Assembly: GCF_001438655.1 (NCBI RefSeq) | Contig: NZ_JQBR01000001.1 | Span: forward strand, 248,001 to 312,000 | DNA: 64,000 nucleotides | Reading direction: 5' to 3' | DNA from: Pediococcus cellicola | Lineage (GTDB): Bacteria > Bacillota > Bacilli > Lactobacillales > Lactobacillaceae | Part shown: piece after piece, positions 8,685-15,721 of the stretch | Layout of the letters: every line of letters begins with the position of its first letter | Numbering within the stretch: position 1 is the stretch's first letter | Notes under the pieces: generated by a model | What the model saw: the letters and a program-made list of their open reading frames with translations, nothing else | Told to the model about the DNA's origin: nothing | Database searches by the model: none | Made by a program: the position numbers and the translations under genes

Positions 8685-8713
8685 ATGATATCAAAACTTA
8701 GCCAAAAAGTCAA
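8685..8713 (-). promoter_or_regulatory. Promoter of rplU-prp-rpmA
   Basis: -35 TTGACT (8708-8713), a 17-base spacer and -10 TATCAT (8685-8690) on the minus strand, followed by the L21 leader. It abuts the end of the upstream TetR gene, with no terminator between them. Confidence 0.8.
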
Positions 8714-8721
8714 CCATACCT

Positions 8722-9348
8722 CTAATTTACAAAGAAATCTCTGACATCAAGTTTTTTGTCCATGCGATCGTGGATTAAAATATACATTTTATCACCCATA
8801 AAATGCGGTGAATAAATCATGCCATCATTAAGCCAATTTCGAGTGATTCCTAATAAACCCGCCACGATGAAATCAGCCGTAAATTGATTGTGTAATGTTT
8901 TGGCATCCTGCTTCAGATCAAATTTCTTCAAAAAAAGTTGAATGTAAAAATCAAAAAGTTGCGTGGCTTTATCTGTAAAGGCGTTTCCCCGTCCTAGCTT
9001 AAAAATTACGGTGAAAGTTTCATAATTATCAGCAATGAATTTGAACCCTTTGCGCAATGAGAAGACTTGAACATCATGCTCACTAATAGCCACCTTTGGG
9101 TCTAAATAAGCTTTGGCATCCACTAAGCAAGCTAAGAAAAATTCATTGGTAACCTCATTTATAATTGCTTGAATAAAATCTTTTTTATCATGATAGTGTA
9201 AATAAAAGGTACCGCGCGTTATAGCTGCTGTATCCACAATTTGCTGTATACTAATATTTTTGGTACTTTCATTTTTTAATAACTGGAATAATGCGCTTTT
9301 AAGCCGTTGCTTTGTTTTCTTTATTCGCGGATCTGAATGACTTGCCAT
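8722..9348 (-). CDS. TetR/AcrR family transcriptional regulator
   Basis: 208-residue regulator. The N-terminal helix-turn-helix reads ISIQQIVDTAAITRGTFYLHYHDKKDF, shown here in two parts as ISIQQIVDTAAITRG and TFYLHYHDKKDF, about residues 33-60. The C-terminal half (TVIFKLGRGNAFTDKATQLF and FTADFIVAGLLGITRNWL) resembles the TetR_C domain of DhaS-type or efflux-associated regulators. No transporter or enzyme gene sits next to it, so the target is unknown; autoregulation is likely in this family. Its own promoter is at 9384-9412. Confidence 0.88.
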   Translation of the reverse strand: MASHSDPRIKKTKQRLKSALFQLLKNESTKNISIQQIVDTAAITRGTFYLHYHDKKDFIQAIINEVTNEFFLACLVDAKAYLDPKVAISEHDVQVFSLRKGFKFIADNYETFTVIFKLGRGNAFTDKATQLFDFYIQLFLKKFDLKQDAKTLHNQFTADFIVAGLLGITRNWLNDGMIYSPHFMGDKMYILIHDRMDKKLDVRDFFVN

Positions 9349-9383
9349 ATTGATTTCTCCTAACTATAACCGTTCAGAGATAA

Positions 9384-9412
9384 ATTTTACGGCATCTTTC
9401 CTAAAAAAACAA
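9384..9412 (-). promoter_or_regulatory. Promoter of the TetR-family gene
   Basis: -35 TTGTTT (9407-9412), 17-base spacer, -10 TAAAAT (9384-9389) on the minus strand. I saw no clear palindromic operator around it. Confidence 0.55.
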
Positions 9413-9429
9413 AACATTTAAACTTTAAT

Positions 9430-9882
9430 TTATAGCGTGCGGCATAACACTACCATATCTTTCAAATGTAATCCGTTTTCAATAATTGGTTTAGGGTAAT
9501 TTTTAATAAAAAAATCCTTCTTAACGGCTAAGAATCGGAATCCCATTTTCTGATAAAGATAAAGTTGTACAAAGCTAGTCGTCCCCGTTCCCACAATCAT
9601 CCTTTTATAACCCTGTTGAACAGCAAAACGACTACCAAACTGAATCAATTTCTGTGCATAGCCCTGGTGTTGAAAATTCGGGTCGATAGCGATATTCTTC
9701 AATTCAATTTGTCTAGGATCATTCGGAGTGAGCACCATAATGCCAACTAACTGTTTTTTAACAACTAATCGAAAGACAAAACTTTGCTTTAAATAATTAT
9801 CAACTAATTCTTTATTTGGATCTGCCATTAATAACAGATTATAGTCAGACTGTTCAATTTTTTGGGTAGTCCTGATTTGCAT
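9430..9882 (-). CDS. GNAT family N-acetyltransferase
   Basis: 150-residue acetyl-CoA-dependent acetyltransferase of the YvbK type. The acetyl-CoA pyrophosphate loop is in IAIDPNFQHQGYAQKLI (motif A, about residues 66-82). The later YLYQKMGFRFL is the usual motif B region. Substrate unknown. The codon and spacing pattern looks native. Its frame ends about 18 bases before the TetR -35, so the two appear to be independent units. Confidence 0.85.
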   Translation of the reverse strand: MQIRTTQKIEQSDYNLLLMADPNKELVDNYLKQSFVFRLVVKKQLVGIMVLTPNDPRQIELKNIAIDPNFQHQGYAQKLIQFGSRFAVQQGYKRMIVGTGTTSFVQLYLYQKMGFRFLAVKKDFFIKNYPKPIIENGLHLKDMVVLCRTL

Positions 9883-9928
9883 TCTATTTCCTTTTCAAAA
9901 AATTCTTTTTTCATTATATTTTGTGTTT

Positions 9929-9971
9929 AAAAAAACGTGAACAGCAAGTTTGCGATGCCTTGCTTTCACGT
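9929..9971 (-). terminator. Terminator after the lipoprotein gene
   Basis: Minus-strand hairpin ACGTGAAAGCAAG / CTTGCTGTTCACGT with one bulge, followed by TTTTTTT. It begins 11 bases after the lipoprotein stop codon. Confidence 0.85.
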
Positions 9972-9981
9972 CTTAAACGTT

Positions 9982-10494
9982 CTACTGAGTCGTGCCTACG
10001 TTGTTTAATTTTTGCTGAGCATTTGTATCTTTAATCAGTTGATTATAAACCTTTTTTCGATTTGCCTCTTGCTTCGTTATTGGATTGACGAGGAGACGAA
10101 CGACCTTAAAGAATGGTGTACTAACAGATCCAGATAAATCATCATCAAATCCATAATGATGCTGATACGCATTCATAATAATATGCTTAATGCTGTTTTT
10201 ATTATCGATTAGTAAGCCTTGAAGTTGTTTTCGATCGGTCTTGTTCATTTTCTTTCTACCCTGCTCATTTAATTGATCAATTGCAGAATAAATTCTAGAA
10301 GCTGTTTTTGGCTTTTCAGAATCAAATCTCTCTAACGCTTTAAGTAGTCGATTAATTGATTTTTTATCATTTTGGACTTGATCGTATTTATCCGAACTAA
10401 TGACAACCGTGCCATAAACTTTGTTTCGACTACAGCCCGTCAAAAATAATCCGAAGATGAGAAAGGGAATTAGCCAGTAAATTTTCTTTTTCAT
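9982..10494 (-). CDS. Hypothetical lipoprotein
   Basis: 170-residue protein of unknown function, exported and lipid-anchored. The signal peptide MKKKIYWLIPFLIFGLFL ends in lipobox LTGC, so the mature chain begins at the cysteine near residue 21. The rest is helical and polar, rich in Lys, Asn and Gln (KKSINRLLKALERFDSEKP, GLLIDNKNSIKHIIMNAYQ), with no cofactor or catalytic motif that I recognise. The ATG at 10494 follows GGAAG by eight bases. It is monocistronic: a terminator follows and the tRNA promoter reads the other way. It was probably annotated elsewhere only as hypothetical. Confidence 0.8.
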   Translation of the reverse strand: MKKKIYWLIPFLIFGLFLTGCSRNKVYGTVVISSDKYDQVQNDKKSINRLLKALERFDSEKPKTASRIYSAIDQLNEQGRKKMNKTDRKQLQGLLIDNKNSIKHIIMNAYQHHYGFDDDLSGSVSTPFFKVVRLLVNPITKQEANRKKVYNQLIKDTNAQQKLNNVGTTQ

Positions 10495-10639
10495 TTCATC
10501 AACTTCCTTCATTCTTTCTACATTCTATGATACCTAAAAAAGGCATAGAATGAAAGCATTTACTTACATCCTTAACAAATTTAACATGATTAAGAGATTA
10601 TTCCGGTAATATTCTATTAGTAAGTGCATAAATGCCCTA

Positions 10640-10668
10640 TTGACGAACTTTTTTATTTACCTTATAAT
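10640..10668 (+). promoter_or_regulatory. Promoter of tRNA-Arg
   Basis: TTGACG (10640-10645), a 17-base spacer and a perfect TATAAT (10663-10668), ten bases before the mature tRNA 5' end. Confidence 0.9.
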
Positions 10669-10677
10669 CAATAACGC

Positions 10678-10751
10678 GGACCAGTAGCTCAGCTGGATAG
10701 AGCATCCGCCTTCTAAGCGGAGGGTCGTGAGTTCGAATCTCACCTGGTTCA
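10678..10751 (+). tRNA. tRNA-Arg(UCU)
   Basis: A 74-base cloverleaf folds by hand. The acceptor GGACCAG pairs with CTGGTTC (one G-U) and the discriminator is A. The D stem is GCTC/GAGC. The anticodon stem TCCGC/GCGGA encloses loop CTTCTAA with anticodon TCT. The T arm is GTGAG-TTCGAAT-CTCAC. CCA is not encoded. It reads AGA (and AGG by wobble) codons. It is a single-gene unit with its own promoter and terminator. Confidence 0.98.
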
Positions 10752-10783
10752 TACAAGTAAGTGATAGTCATTTTTTTAAATGT

Positions 10784-10815
10784 AGAAATGCCGTTAATAT
10801 GGCATTTCTTTTTTA
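10784..10815 (+). terminator. Terminator of tRNA-Arg
   Basis: Perfect stem AGAAATGCC / GGCATTTCT with an 8-base loop, then a T run. From here to about 11017 I see no gene or convincing signal; the segment is AT-rich and featureless. Confidence 0.9.
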
Positions 10816-11017
10816 TTTTTATAAAAGTACTAGGAAGTAAAAATTGATGCTCAGTGAATTTAATCCGTTATCTGATTAATTGTCGTCTGTAGTAGCATTC
10901 ATCATATTTTACGAAATTTAAACTCATTACATAGTCTTTATTTTTATTCAAACAGGCAGCACAATTTTATAGTTTCATTTACATTTTTAGCCTACTTTAA
11001 TTTCATAAGCATATTTA

Positions 11018-11046
11018 TTGAAATGTTCTCGTAACATTGTCATAAT
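11018..11046 (+). promoter_or_regulatory. Promoter of the 42-residue peptide gene
   Basis: TTGAAA (11018-11023), a 17-base spacer and CATAAT (11041-11046), about 20 bases before a GGAGG site and the ATG at 11079. Confidence 0.6.
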
Positions 11047-11078
11047 TAAAATGTAAAATATGATTTGGAGGCGTTGGT

Positions 11079-11207
11079 ATGGGACCATTAATGATTATTC
11101 TGTTTATTATTGTCTTTGCTATTGTTGTTCAGGTCGTTAATGACTGGGATTCTGTGTTTCCAAAATCACCAGCACACTCAAGGCGTAAAAGTCTGAAAGA
11201 TAATTAA
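11079..11207 (+). CDS. Small single-pass membrane peptide (42 aa)
   Basis: Translated by me: ATG at 11079, seven bases after a perfect GGAGG (11067-11071), stop TAA at 11205-11207. An uninterrupted hydrophobic segment at residues 4-20 (LMIILFIIVFAIVVQVV) is followed by a polar tail with the basic stretch SRRKSLKDN. Topology is probably N-out/C-in by the positive-inside rule. It has its own promoter and a strong terminator, so it looks like a real gene rather than chance. I do not recognise a family. A toxin of a type I system is possible, but no antisense RNA signal was evident. Confidence 0.7.
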   Translation: MGPLMIILFIIVFAIVVQVVNDWDSVFPKSPAHSRRKSLKDN

Positions 11208-11234
11208 AAAGAATTCATATCTTTTAGGATATTT

Positions 11235-11268
11235 AAAAAGTGGAGCCAAATTATGGGCTCCACTTTTT
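11235..11268. terminator. Bidirectional terminator between the 42-aa gene and dUTPase
   Basis: 13-base perfect stem AAAAAGTGGAGCC / GGCTCCACTTTTT with an 8-base centre. The A-rich and T-rich flanks serve both the plus-strand peptide gene and the converging dUTPase operon. Confidence 0.92.
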
Positions 11269-11276
11269 ATTATCTC

Positions 11277-11819
11277 TTAATAATTATTTTCTTGTCTTTT
11301 ATAGTTAACCTTATTTTTCCGATAAAATGCGTCTTCGATCTCACTTGCAGAAAATTTAAATCCCACCATGCCCAGTTTTAGATACAGATGCCAGGCGTGA
11401 CGAAAATTGTCAGGTCGATTACCCACAAAACTACTAAAAAGCATTGATTTGATTGCCAAATAGGTATCTGTTAAATTGAGCTCTTTAGAATCTGTTGCTA
11501 ATTTATCGAATTGTGCTTGGGTCAAATCGACATTTTCGACCCACTGTTTTTGACTCGCAAACAGGAGAAAGAAATCAATGGCATCCACATACTCAACCAG
11601 TAAGGTTTGGCGAACGCTCAGATTTTCATCATGCTTTCCCTTATGTTGCTTCCAAACTTTAAACCATTCTGATGTGTTGGCCACTTCAGAAAGTTCAACG
11701 TCAAGCGACAGTACTGTATTTTTGATCCGTGCATCCCAACTCATCGCTAGCTGTTTATCTTCTGCAATACTCCTGTCTAGTTGAATAGAGGCTTGAAGCA
11801 TCTTTGGAATATTTAGCAA
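11277..11819 (-). CDS. Dimeric (all-alpha) dUTP diphosphatase
   Basis: Hydrolyses dUTP to dUMP and PPi, keeping uracil out of DNA and supplying thymidylate synthesis. It belongs to the MazG-like all-alpha NTP pyrophosphohydrolase superfamily, not the trimeric Dut family. Metal-binding acidic motifs are DVELSEVANTSEWFKVW and LVEYVDAIDFFL. The C-terminal signature is YRKNKVNYKRQENNY. The start codon appears to be TTG (11819), 15 bases after the preceding stop. It is the third gene of the operon preceded by a GlnR-type box, and its presence there is the only hint at that operon's role. Confidence 0.9.
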   Translation of the reverse strand: MLNIPKMLQASIQLDRSIAEDKQLAMSWDARIKNTVLSLDVELSEVANTSEWFKVWKQHKGKHDENLSVRQTLLVEYVDAIDFFLLFASQKQWVENVDLTQAQFDKLATDSKELNLTDTYLAIKSMLFSSFVGNRPDNFRHAWHLYLKLGMVGFKFSASEIEDAFYRKNKVNYKRQENNY

Positions 11820-11834
11820 AATTTTTCACCCATT

Positions 11835-12776
11835 CTATACCATTTTTGAACCGATTTGTAAGTCATCTAAGTTATCCAGGAACCATTTCTTTAAAAAAGC
11901 AAATTGATTAAAAATATCAAATAAAGAATATTGTTCTTTCGGATCCTGCACAGTCATTACCCAGTGAGCACTACCATCAGCTCCATTTTGTTTATACAAG
12001 CTAAAGATAATTTGATTGCCCAGATCTAAAAAGGCACCTTGAACTTCATCCATATTTTGTAGCATCAACTGATTATCAGCCGTTACCACGAATAATTTGT
12101 CCATAATTTGGTCAGACAAATCTGCCTTCGCCAAAACATATTTTTTATCATTTGCAGCATCAAGCATATTGAAATCGACGTTAAAACCAAAATCAGAGAC
12201 TAAATATTTTCCAAACTCAATAAACAAATCAACCGCATCACTCACGGCAGCATTATCAGATTTTCCACTCCACTCTGTAATGAAAAGCTTCGTGATGGTA
12301 TCCGAATTAAAATACATTGTTTTCTCTTTAAGATTAAGAGAAAAAATAACCTGATGACTATTTTGCTCAACATAAAAAGCGCCATCTTGATTGGGACGTT
12401 GCTCAAAATGAAACTCCTCTGTATCATCAATATTTGGAAACGTTTGAAACAGCGTGTCAGCCTTTAGGTTATCCTCACGAGAATGCAGTACAGCCTCTTT
12501 ATCATCATGGAGTTCAAGCAAACGACTCATAAAAATCAAATAATAGTCATTCGCATCATATTTATGTGGATAAACCACATATTCTGTATCCATTTGAAAA
12601 TCAAACAGACTGGTTGACGCTGCTAATAGTTCGTTTGGATCAGTTGTATTGGTTAATTGATCAAAAAGCTTAGTGAATTCGATACCATGTTGTAAACCAG
12701 CTTTAACTGATTGGCTATAAGCCACCAAACGCCCATTTGTAGTTAAACTTGAAGGATTTAGAGATTCATCACTCAT
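11835..12776 (-). CDS. Uncharacterised protein (313 aa), operon partner of dUTPase
   Basis: I do not recognise the family. The protein starts MSDESLNPSSLTTNGR and has no signal peptide or membrane segment. It looks like a soluble mixed alpha/beta protein with many acidic residues. Several strand-like stretches alternate (HQVIFSLNLKEKTMYFN; GNQIIFSLYKQNGADG) in a way that suggests an internal duplication of a beta-rich module; this is an impression only. The start is ATG 12776, forming an eight-base overlap (ATGAGTGA) with the upstream gene; a longer frame from 12800 is less likely. It sits 15 bases before dUTPase. Confidence 0.75.
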   Translation of the reverse strand: MSDESLNPSSLTTNGRLVAYSQSVKAGLQHGIEFTKLFDQLTNTTDPNELLAASTSLFDFQMDTEYVVYPHKYDANDYYLIFMSRLLELHDDKEAVLHSREDNLKADTLFQTFPNIDDTEEFHFEQRPNQDGAFYVEQNSHQVIFSLNLKEKTMYFNSDTITKLFITEWSGKSDNAAVSDAVDLFIEFGKYLVSDFGFNVDFNMLDAANDKKYVLAKADLSDQIMDKLFVVTADNQLMLQNMDEVQGAFLDLGNQIIFSLYKQNGADGSAHWVMTVQDPKEQYSLFDIFNQFAFLKKWFLDNLDDLQIGSKMV

Positions 12777-13647
12777 CAGCACGTACCTGTTCCTTTCCAA
12801 TCAAACTAGTTAAATAATCAGAATATAATTTCTTAGAATGATTTGTAAATGCTTCAAAGCTTCCAAATGCTTGTTTGATAGACTGTTTTTCATAACTTAA
12901 TATCGTATCTTCTTTTGAAAGTGCAAGAATTCGATCTTCATTACTCCGCATTTTCTCTTTTGCATCCACTGCTTTTTGATCCTCTTCTGTTAACTTGGTC
13001 AATTCGTCTTTCAAAGCTTGGCGCTCTTCTTTAACTTTGCCACTTTCCCAGAAGGAACCATTGTTGCTGGTATCCTGTAATTGATCACGTAATTGTGCTT
13101 TTCTTTGGTCGCGTTGATCTTGGTTTGTCATTAACTCTTGTAGTTGTTTATTTTCTTCAGAAATCTGCGCGATTTTTTCTGTATTGAGATGCTTATTATT
13201 GGCATCCAGTCCAAAGGTATCGGAAAGCTTCTGATATTCATCTTTATCGTATTGGAATTCAAGATTTAAAACATCTAAATAGCCAAATTCACGCCGATCC
13301 CACCAATTTCCAAAAAGGATCTTAAACTCACCTTCTGATATTTCCCGGTAATAGAAGAATGGATATAATTTAGCTAAATAATCAATTAATTGATAACTCA
13401 AATAATGACTAATTTGGCTTCTTACATCATCAACCAAATTGAAATAACCTGATTTAATTTGGTCGTTAGTACTAGAAATGTCAGTGTGATATCTTTCTGG
13501 GTCTAATAATTCATAGATTAATCGGTCATTTTGCTGATCTACAGCATTTTCTAACGCATCTAAATAAGCAATCTTTCCCGAGAGACTTTGCTTTAATTTT
13601 GCATTTGGTTGTTCTGGCGAGTTTGTCGCGTTTTCTTCATCACTCAT
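12769..13647 (-). CDS. Uncharacterised coiled-coil protein (292 aa)
   Basis: First gene of a three-gene operon. Residues 1-20 are polar (MSDEENATNSPEQPN). Residues 40-150 are aromatic-rich and probably globular (YLAKLYPFFYYREISEG, FGNWWDRREFGYLDV). Residues 160-250 form a charged Lys/Glu/Gln coiled coil (EENKQLQELMTNQDQRDQR; KVKEERQALKDELTKL). No ATPase motif is present, so an SbcC-type label, easily attracted by the coiled coil, would be unjustified. A promoter (13698-13726) and a perfect GlnR-type box (13666-13682) lie directly upstream. Its start overlaps nothing; its stop overlaps the next ATG by eight bases. Confidence 0.75.
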   Translation of the reverse strand: MSDEENATNSPEQPNAKLKQSLSGKIAYLDALENAVDQQNDRLIYELLDPERYHTDISSTNDQIKSGYFNLVDDVRSQISHYLSYQLIDYLAKLYPFFYYREISEGEFKILFGNWWDRREFGYLDVLNLEFQYDKDEYQKLSDTFGLDANNKHLNTEKIAQISEENKQLQELMTNQDQRDQRKAQLRDQLQDTSNNGSFWESGKVKEERQALKDELTKLTEEDQKAVDAKEKMRSNEDRILALSKEDTILSYEKQSIKQAFGSFEAFTNHSKKLYSDYLTSLIGKEQVRADE

Positions 13648-13665
13648 GTGTATCGCTCCTAATTT

Positions 13666-13682
13666 TGTAAGTTGTCCTTACA
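13666..13682 (-). promoter_or_regulatory. Predicted GlnR operator before the unknown/dUTPase operon
   Basis: Minus strand TGTAAGGACAACTTACA matches the TGTNA-N7-TNACA consensus of Bacillus/Lactobacillales GlnR and TnrA sites at every fixed position. It lies just downstream of the predicted start point (-10 at 13698-13703), a position suited to repression by blocking. Confidence 0.65.
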
Positions 13683-13697
13683 TTATTGATTACTTCT

Positions 13698-13726
13698 AAT
13701 GTACCAAATTAAACTGTAATCAACAA
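13698..13726 (-). promoter_or_regulatory. Promoter of the unknown/dUTPase operon
   Basis: -35 TTGTTG (13721-13726), 17-base spacer, -10 TACATT (13698-13703) preceded by TGG (extended -10) on the minus strand. Confidence 0.5.
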
Positions 13727-13812
13727 AGAAATTTTCTCATTCCTAACTAAATTTTAACAGATATTTTCAACAGTGACGAAAAAAGGTGAAAACAACTCCA
13801 AAAAATCATTTA

Positions 13813-13857
13813 CAAAAAAGCGATTAGAAAATCTCGGCTAAAGATCATCCAATCGCT
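13813..13857 (-). terminator. Terminator of glnRA
   Basis: Minus-strand AGCGATT / AATCGCT outer stem plus inner GATCT/AGATT stem, followed by TTTTTT, 14 bases after the glnA stop. Confidence 0.85.
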
Positions 13858-13871
13858 ATTATTCATTTATT

Positions 13872-15215
13872 TTAATACTGTTCTAGATATTGATCGCGTT
13901 CCCATTGTGTCACTTCTTGACGATAAGAAGCCCATTCTAAACCTTTTGCTTCTAGGAAACTCTGATAGATGTGAGGACCAAGCGCCTTTTTCATAACCTC
14001 GTCAGCTTCAAAAGCTTTGAGAGCGTTATGCAGTGTTGAAGGTAAGTCCTGAATATTACTGTCTTTTCTTTCTTCTTCATTCATACGATAAATATTTCGG
14101 TCAATTGACTTTGGTGGCTCTATCTTGTTTCGAATACCATCTAGCCCAGCTTCCAATACAGTCGCAATTGCTAAATAAGGATTAGCAGAAGGGTCCACAC
14201 TACGCAACTCAAAACGAGTAGATAAACCGCGACTACTTGGTACCCGAATTAAAGGTGACCGGTTACTTCCTGACCAAGCAACGTAGACAGGTGCCTCAAA
14301 TCCTGGAACTAAACGTTTATATGAATTTACAATTGGATCGCAAACAGCGGTATAACTACGTGCATGCTTCAAAAGGCCTCCCAAGAACCAGTAAGCTTCT
14401 TGAGAAAGTTGCAACTCATTTTTTTCATCATAAAAAGCATTACCCTTATCATGGAATAATGACATGTTTAAATGCATTCCTGAGCCATTGATGCCATCAA
14501 GTGGTTTGGGCATAAACGTAGCATGCAAATTATACTTACGTGCCACAGTTTTAACAACCAACTTGAAGGTCTGAATATTATCGGCGGCCGCCAAAGCATC
14601 TGCGTACTTGAAATCAATTTCGTGCTGTCCTGGGGCAACCTCATGGTGTGAAGCTTCCACATCAAAGCCCATATTTTCAAGTTCGAGCACAATATCGCGA
14701 CGACAATTTTCACCAAGATCCATTGGTGCCAAATCAAAGTAGCTCCCCTTATCATTTAAATTAGTAGTTGGTTTGCCAGTTTCTGGATCCAACTTGAATA
14801 AGAAGAATTCTGGTTCTGGTCCAATGTTGAAATCTGTATAGCCCGCATCGCGCATTTCTTTCAGGACCCGAATTAAATTATTGCGTGGGTCGCCTTCAAA
14901 GGGTTTCCCATCGGGCGTATATACTTCACAAATCACACGAGCTATTTTGCCATGTTCATTTCCCCAAGGAAAAACCATCCAAGTAGACAAATCAGGATAA
15001 AGATACATATCACTTTCTTCAATGCGGACAAAACCATCGATTGAAGAACCATCAAACATTAACTTATTATCCAGTAATTTTTCTAATTGACTAACGGGTA
15101 CCTCTACATTCTTAATAACGCCAAATAAATCCGTAAACATTAGTCGTAAAAAGCGGACATTCTCTTCCTTAGCCATCTTGCGGATCTCATCTTTGGTATA
15201 TTGTCGCTTTGCCAT
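13872..15215 (-). CDS. glnA: Glutamine synthetase, type I
   Basis: ATP-dependent ligation of ammonia to glutamate; the central nitrogen-assimilation enzyme, cytosolic dodecamer. The 447 residues are the short GSI-alpha form of Firmicutes. Visible motifs include [23 protein letters not shown], the metal site in [19 protein letters not shown] and the ATP/ammonium region [15 protein letters not shown]. The adenylylation site region of enteric enzymes is absent, so control should be by feedback inhibition and by GS-GlnR interaction. It lies 17 bases after glnR in the glnRA operon, with a hairpin terminator behind it. Confidence 0.98.
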   Translation of the reverse strand: MAKRQYTKDEIRKMAKEENVRFLRLMFTDLFGVIKNVEVPVSQLEKLLDNKLMFDGSSIDGFVRIEESDMYLYPDLSTWMVFPWGNEHGKIARVICEVYTPDGKPFEGDPRNNLIRVLKEMRDAGYTDFNIGPEPEFFLFKLDPETGKPTTNLNDKGSYFDLAPMDLGENCRRDIVLELENMGFDVEASHHEVAPGQHEIDFKYADALAAADNIQTFKLVVKTVARKYNLHATFMPKPLDGINGSGMHLNMSLFHDKGNAFYDEKNELQLSQEAYWFLGGLLKHARSYTAVCDPIVNSYKRLVPGFEAPVYVAWSGSNRSPLIRVPSSRGLSTRFELRSVDPSANPYLAIATVLEAGLDGIRNKIEPPKSIDRNIYRMNEEERKDSNIQDLPSTLHNALKAFEADEVMKKALGPHIYQSFLEAKGLEWASYRQEVTQWERDQYLEQY

Positions 15216-15232
15216 GTGTATCGCTCCTATTC

Positions 15233-15622
15233 TTATTTTACGGACGGATTATCAGCTGGAAAAATCGTTCCATGTCCACGATTTAAACCGGCAATATTTA
15301 AAAATTCATTGTGTAAAGCCTGCCGGACATCTTCATCAGAAACCGAATGTTCATTTTGCTGCTGTTGGCGATGATGTCGTGCTTGTTTAGCATAAACTTG
15401 CTTAATTTCAGCAATATTAAAACCTTCATCCAAATAATTCTTAATTTCTAACAGACGGTCCACATCAATTAAAGAAAATTGACGTCGATTACCTTCGTTA
15501 CGCACGGGCTTAACTAAAGCTTGTGTTTCATAATAACGAATTTGTCGCGCACTTAGATCGGTCAACTTCATGACTGTTCCCATCGGTAAAACGGCACGTG
15601 AACGCTGTAACTGCTTTTCCAT
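15233..15622 (-). CDS. glnR: Nitrogen regulator GlnR (MerR family)
   Basis: MerR-type repressor that shuts off glnRA and other nitrogen genes when glutamine is plentiful, activated by feedback-inhibited glutamine synthetase. The winged HTH includes [20 protein letters not shown] and the [19 protein letters not shown] wing/helix. A dimerisation and autoinhibitory C-terminus follows, ending in [13 protein letters not shown]. The start is ATG 15622 (129 residues, [15 protein letters not shown]) after a GGAGGG site; an upstream in-frame start at 15682 is inside the promoter. Its operator and promoter are directly upstream. Confidence 0.96.
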   Translation of the reverse strand: MEKQLQRSRAVLPMGTVMKLTDLSARQIRYYETQALVKPVRNEGNRRQFSLIDVDRLLEIKNYLDEGFNIAEIKQVYAKQARHHRQQQQNEHSVSDEDVRQALHNEFLNIAGLNRGHGTIFPADNPSVK

Positions 15623-15653
15623 TCTGATATTCCCTCCTTTCAAAAACAAACCC

Positions 15654-15682
15654 ATTCTATCAATGCGTTTCTTTAAAGTCAA
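15654..15682 (-). promoter_or_regulatory. glnRA promoter
   Basis: -35 TTGACT (15677-15682), 17-base spacer, -10 TAGAAT (15654-15659) on the minus strand. The GlnR box ends eight bases upstream of the -35. Confidence 0.85.
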
Positions 15683-15713
15683 CGACCCATGTCACAAAAT
15701 ATGACATGGGTCG
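15683..15713 (-). promoter_or_regulatory. GlnR operator inside a perfect 12-bp inverted repeat
   Basis: Core TGTCATATTTTGTGACA (15690-15706) fits TGTNA-N7-TNACA exactly. The dyad extends outward to 12 perfectly paired bases per arm (CGACCCATGTCA and its complement) around a 7-base centre. It lies between the ynbB stop and the glnRA -35. Only one box is seen here, whereas Bacillus glnRA has two. Confidence 0.85.
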
Positions 15714-15721
15714 CTTTTTAT

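Noticed and set aside
10545-10560. CcpA cre-like sequence (TGAAAGCATTTACT)
   Set aside because: It lacks the central CG and matches cre poorly, and it is not placed sensibly relative to a promoter.
12769-13647. Exonuclease SbcC-like identity suggested by the coiled coil
   Set aside because: There is no Walker A, Walker B or zinc hook, and the length is far too short.
15683-15713. Rho-independent terminator for ynbB
   Set aside because: On the minus strand the stem is followed by TTGACTTT, not a T run; the GlnR consensus explains the dyad better.
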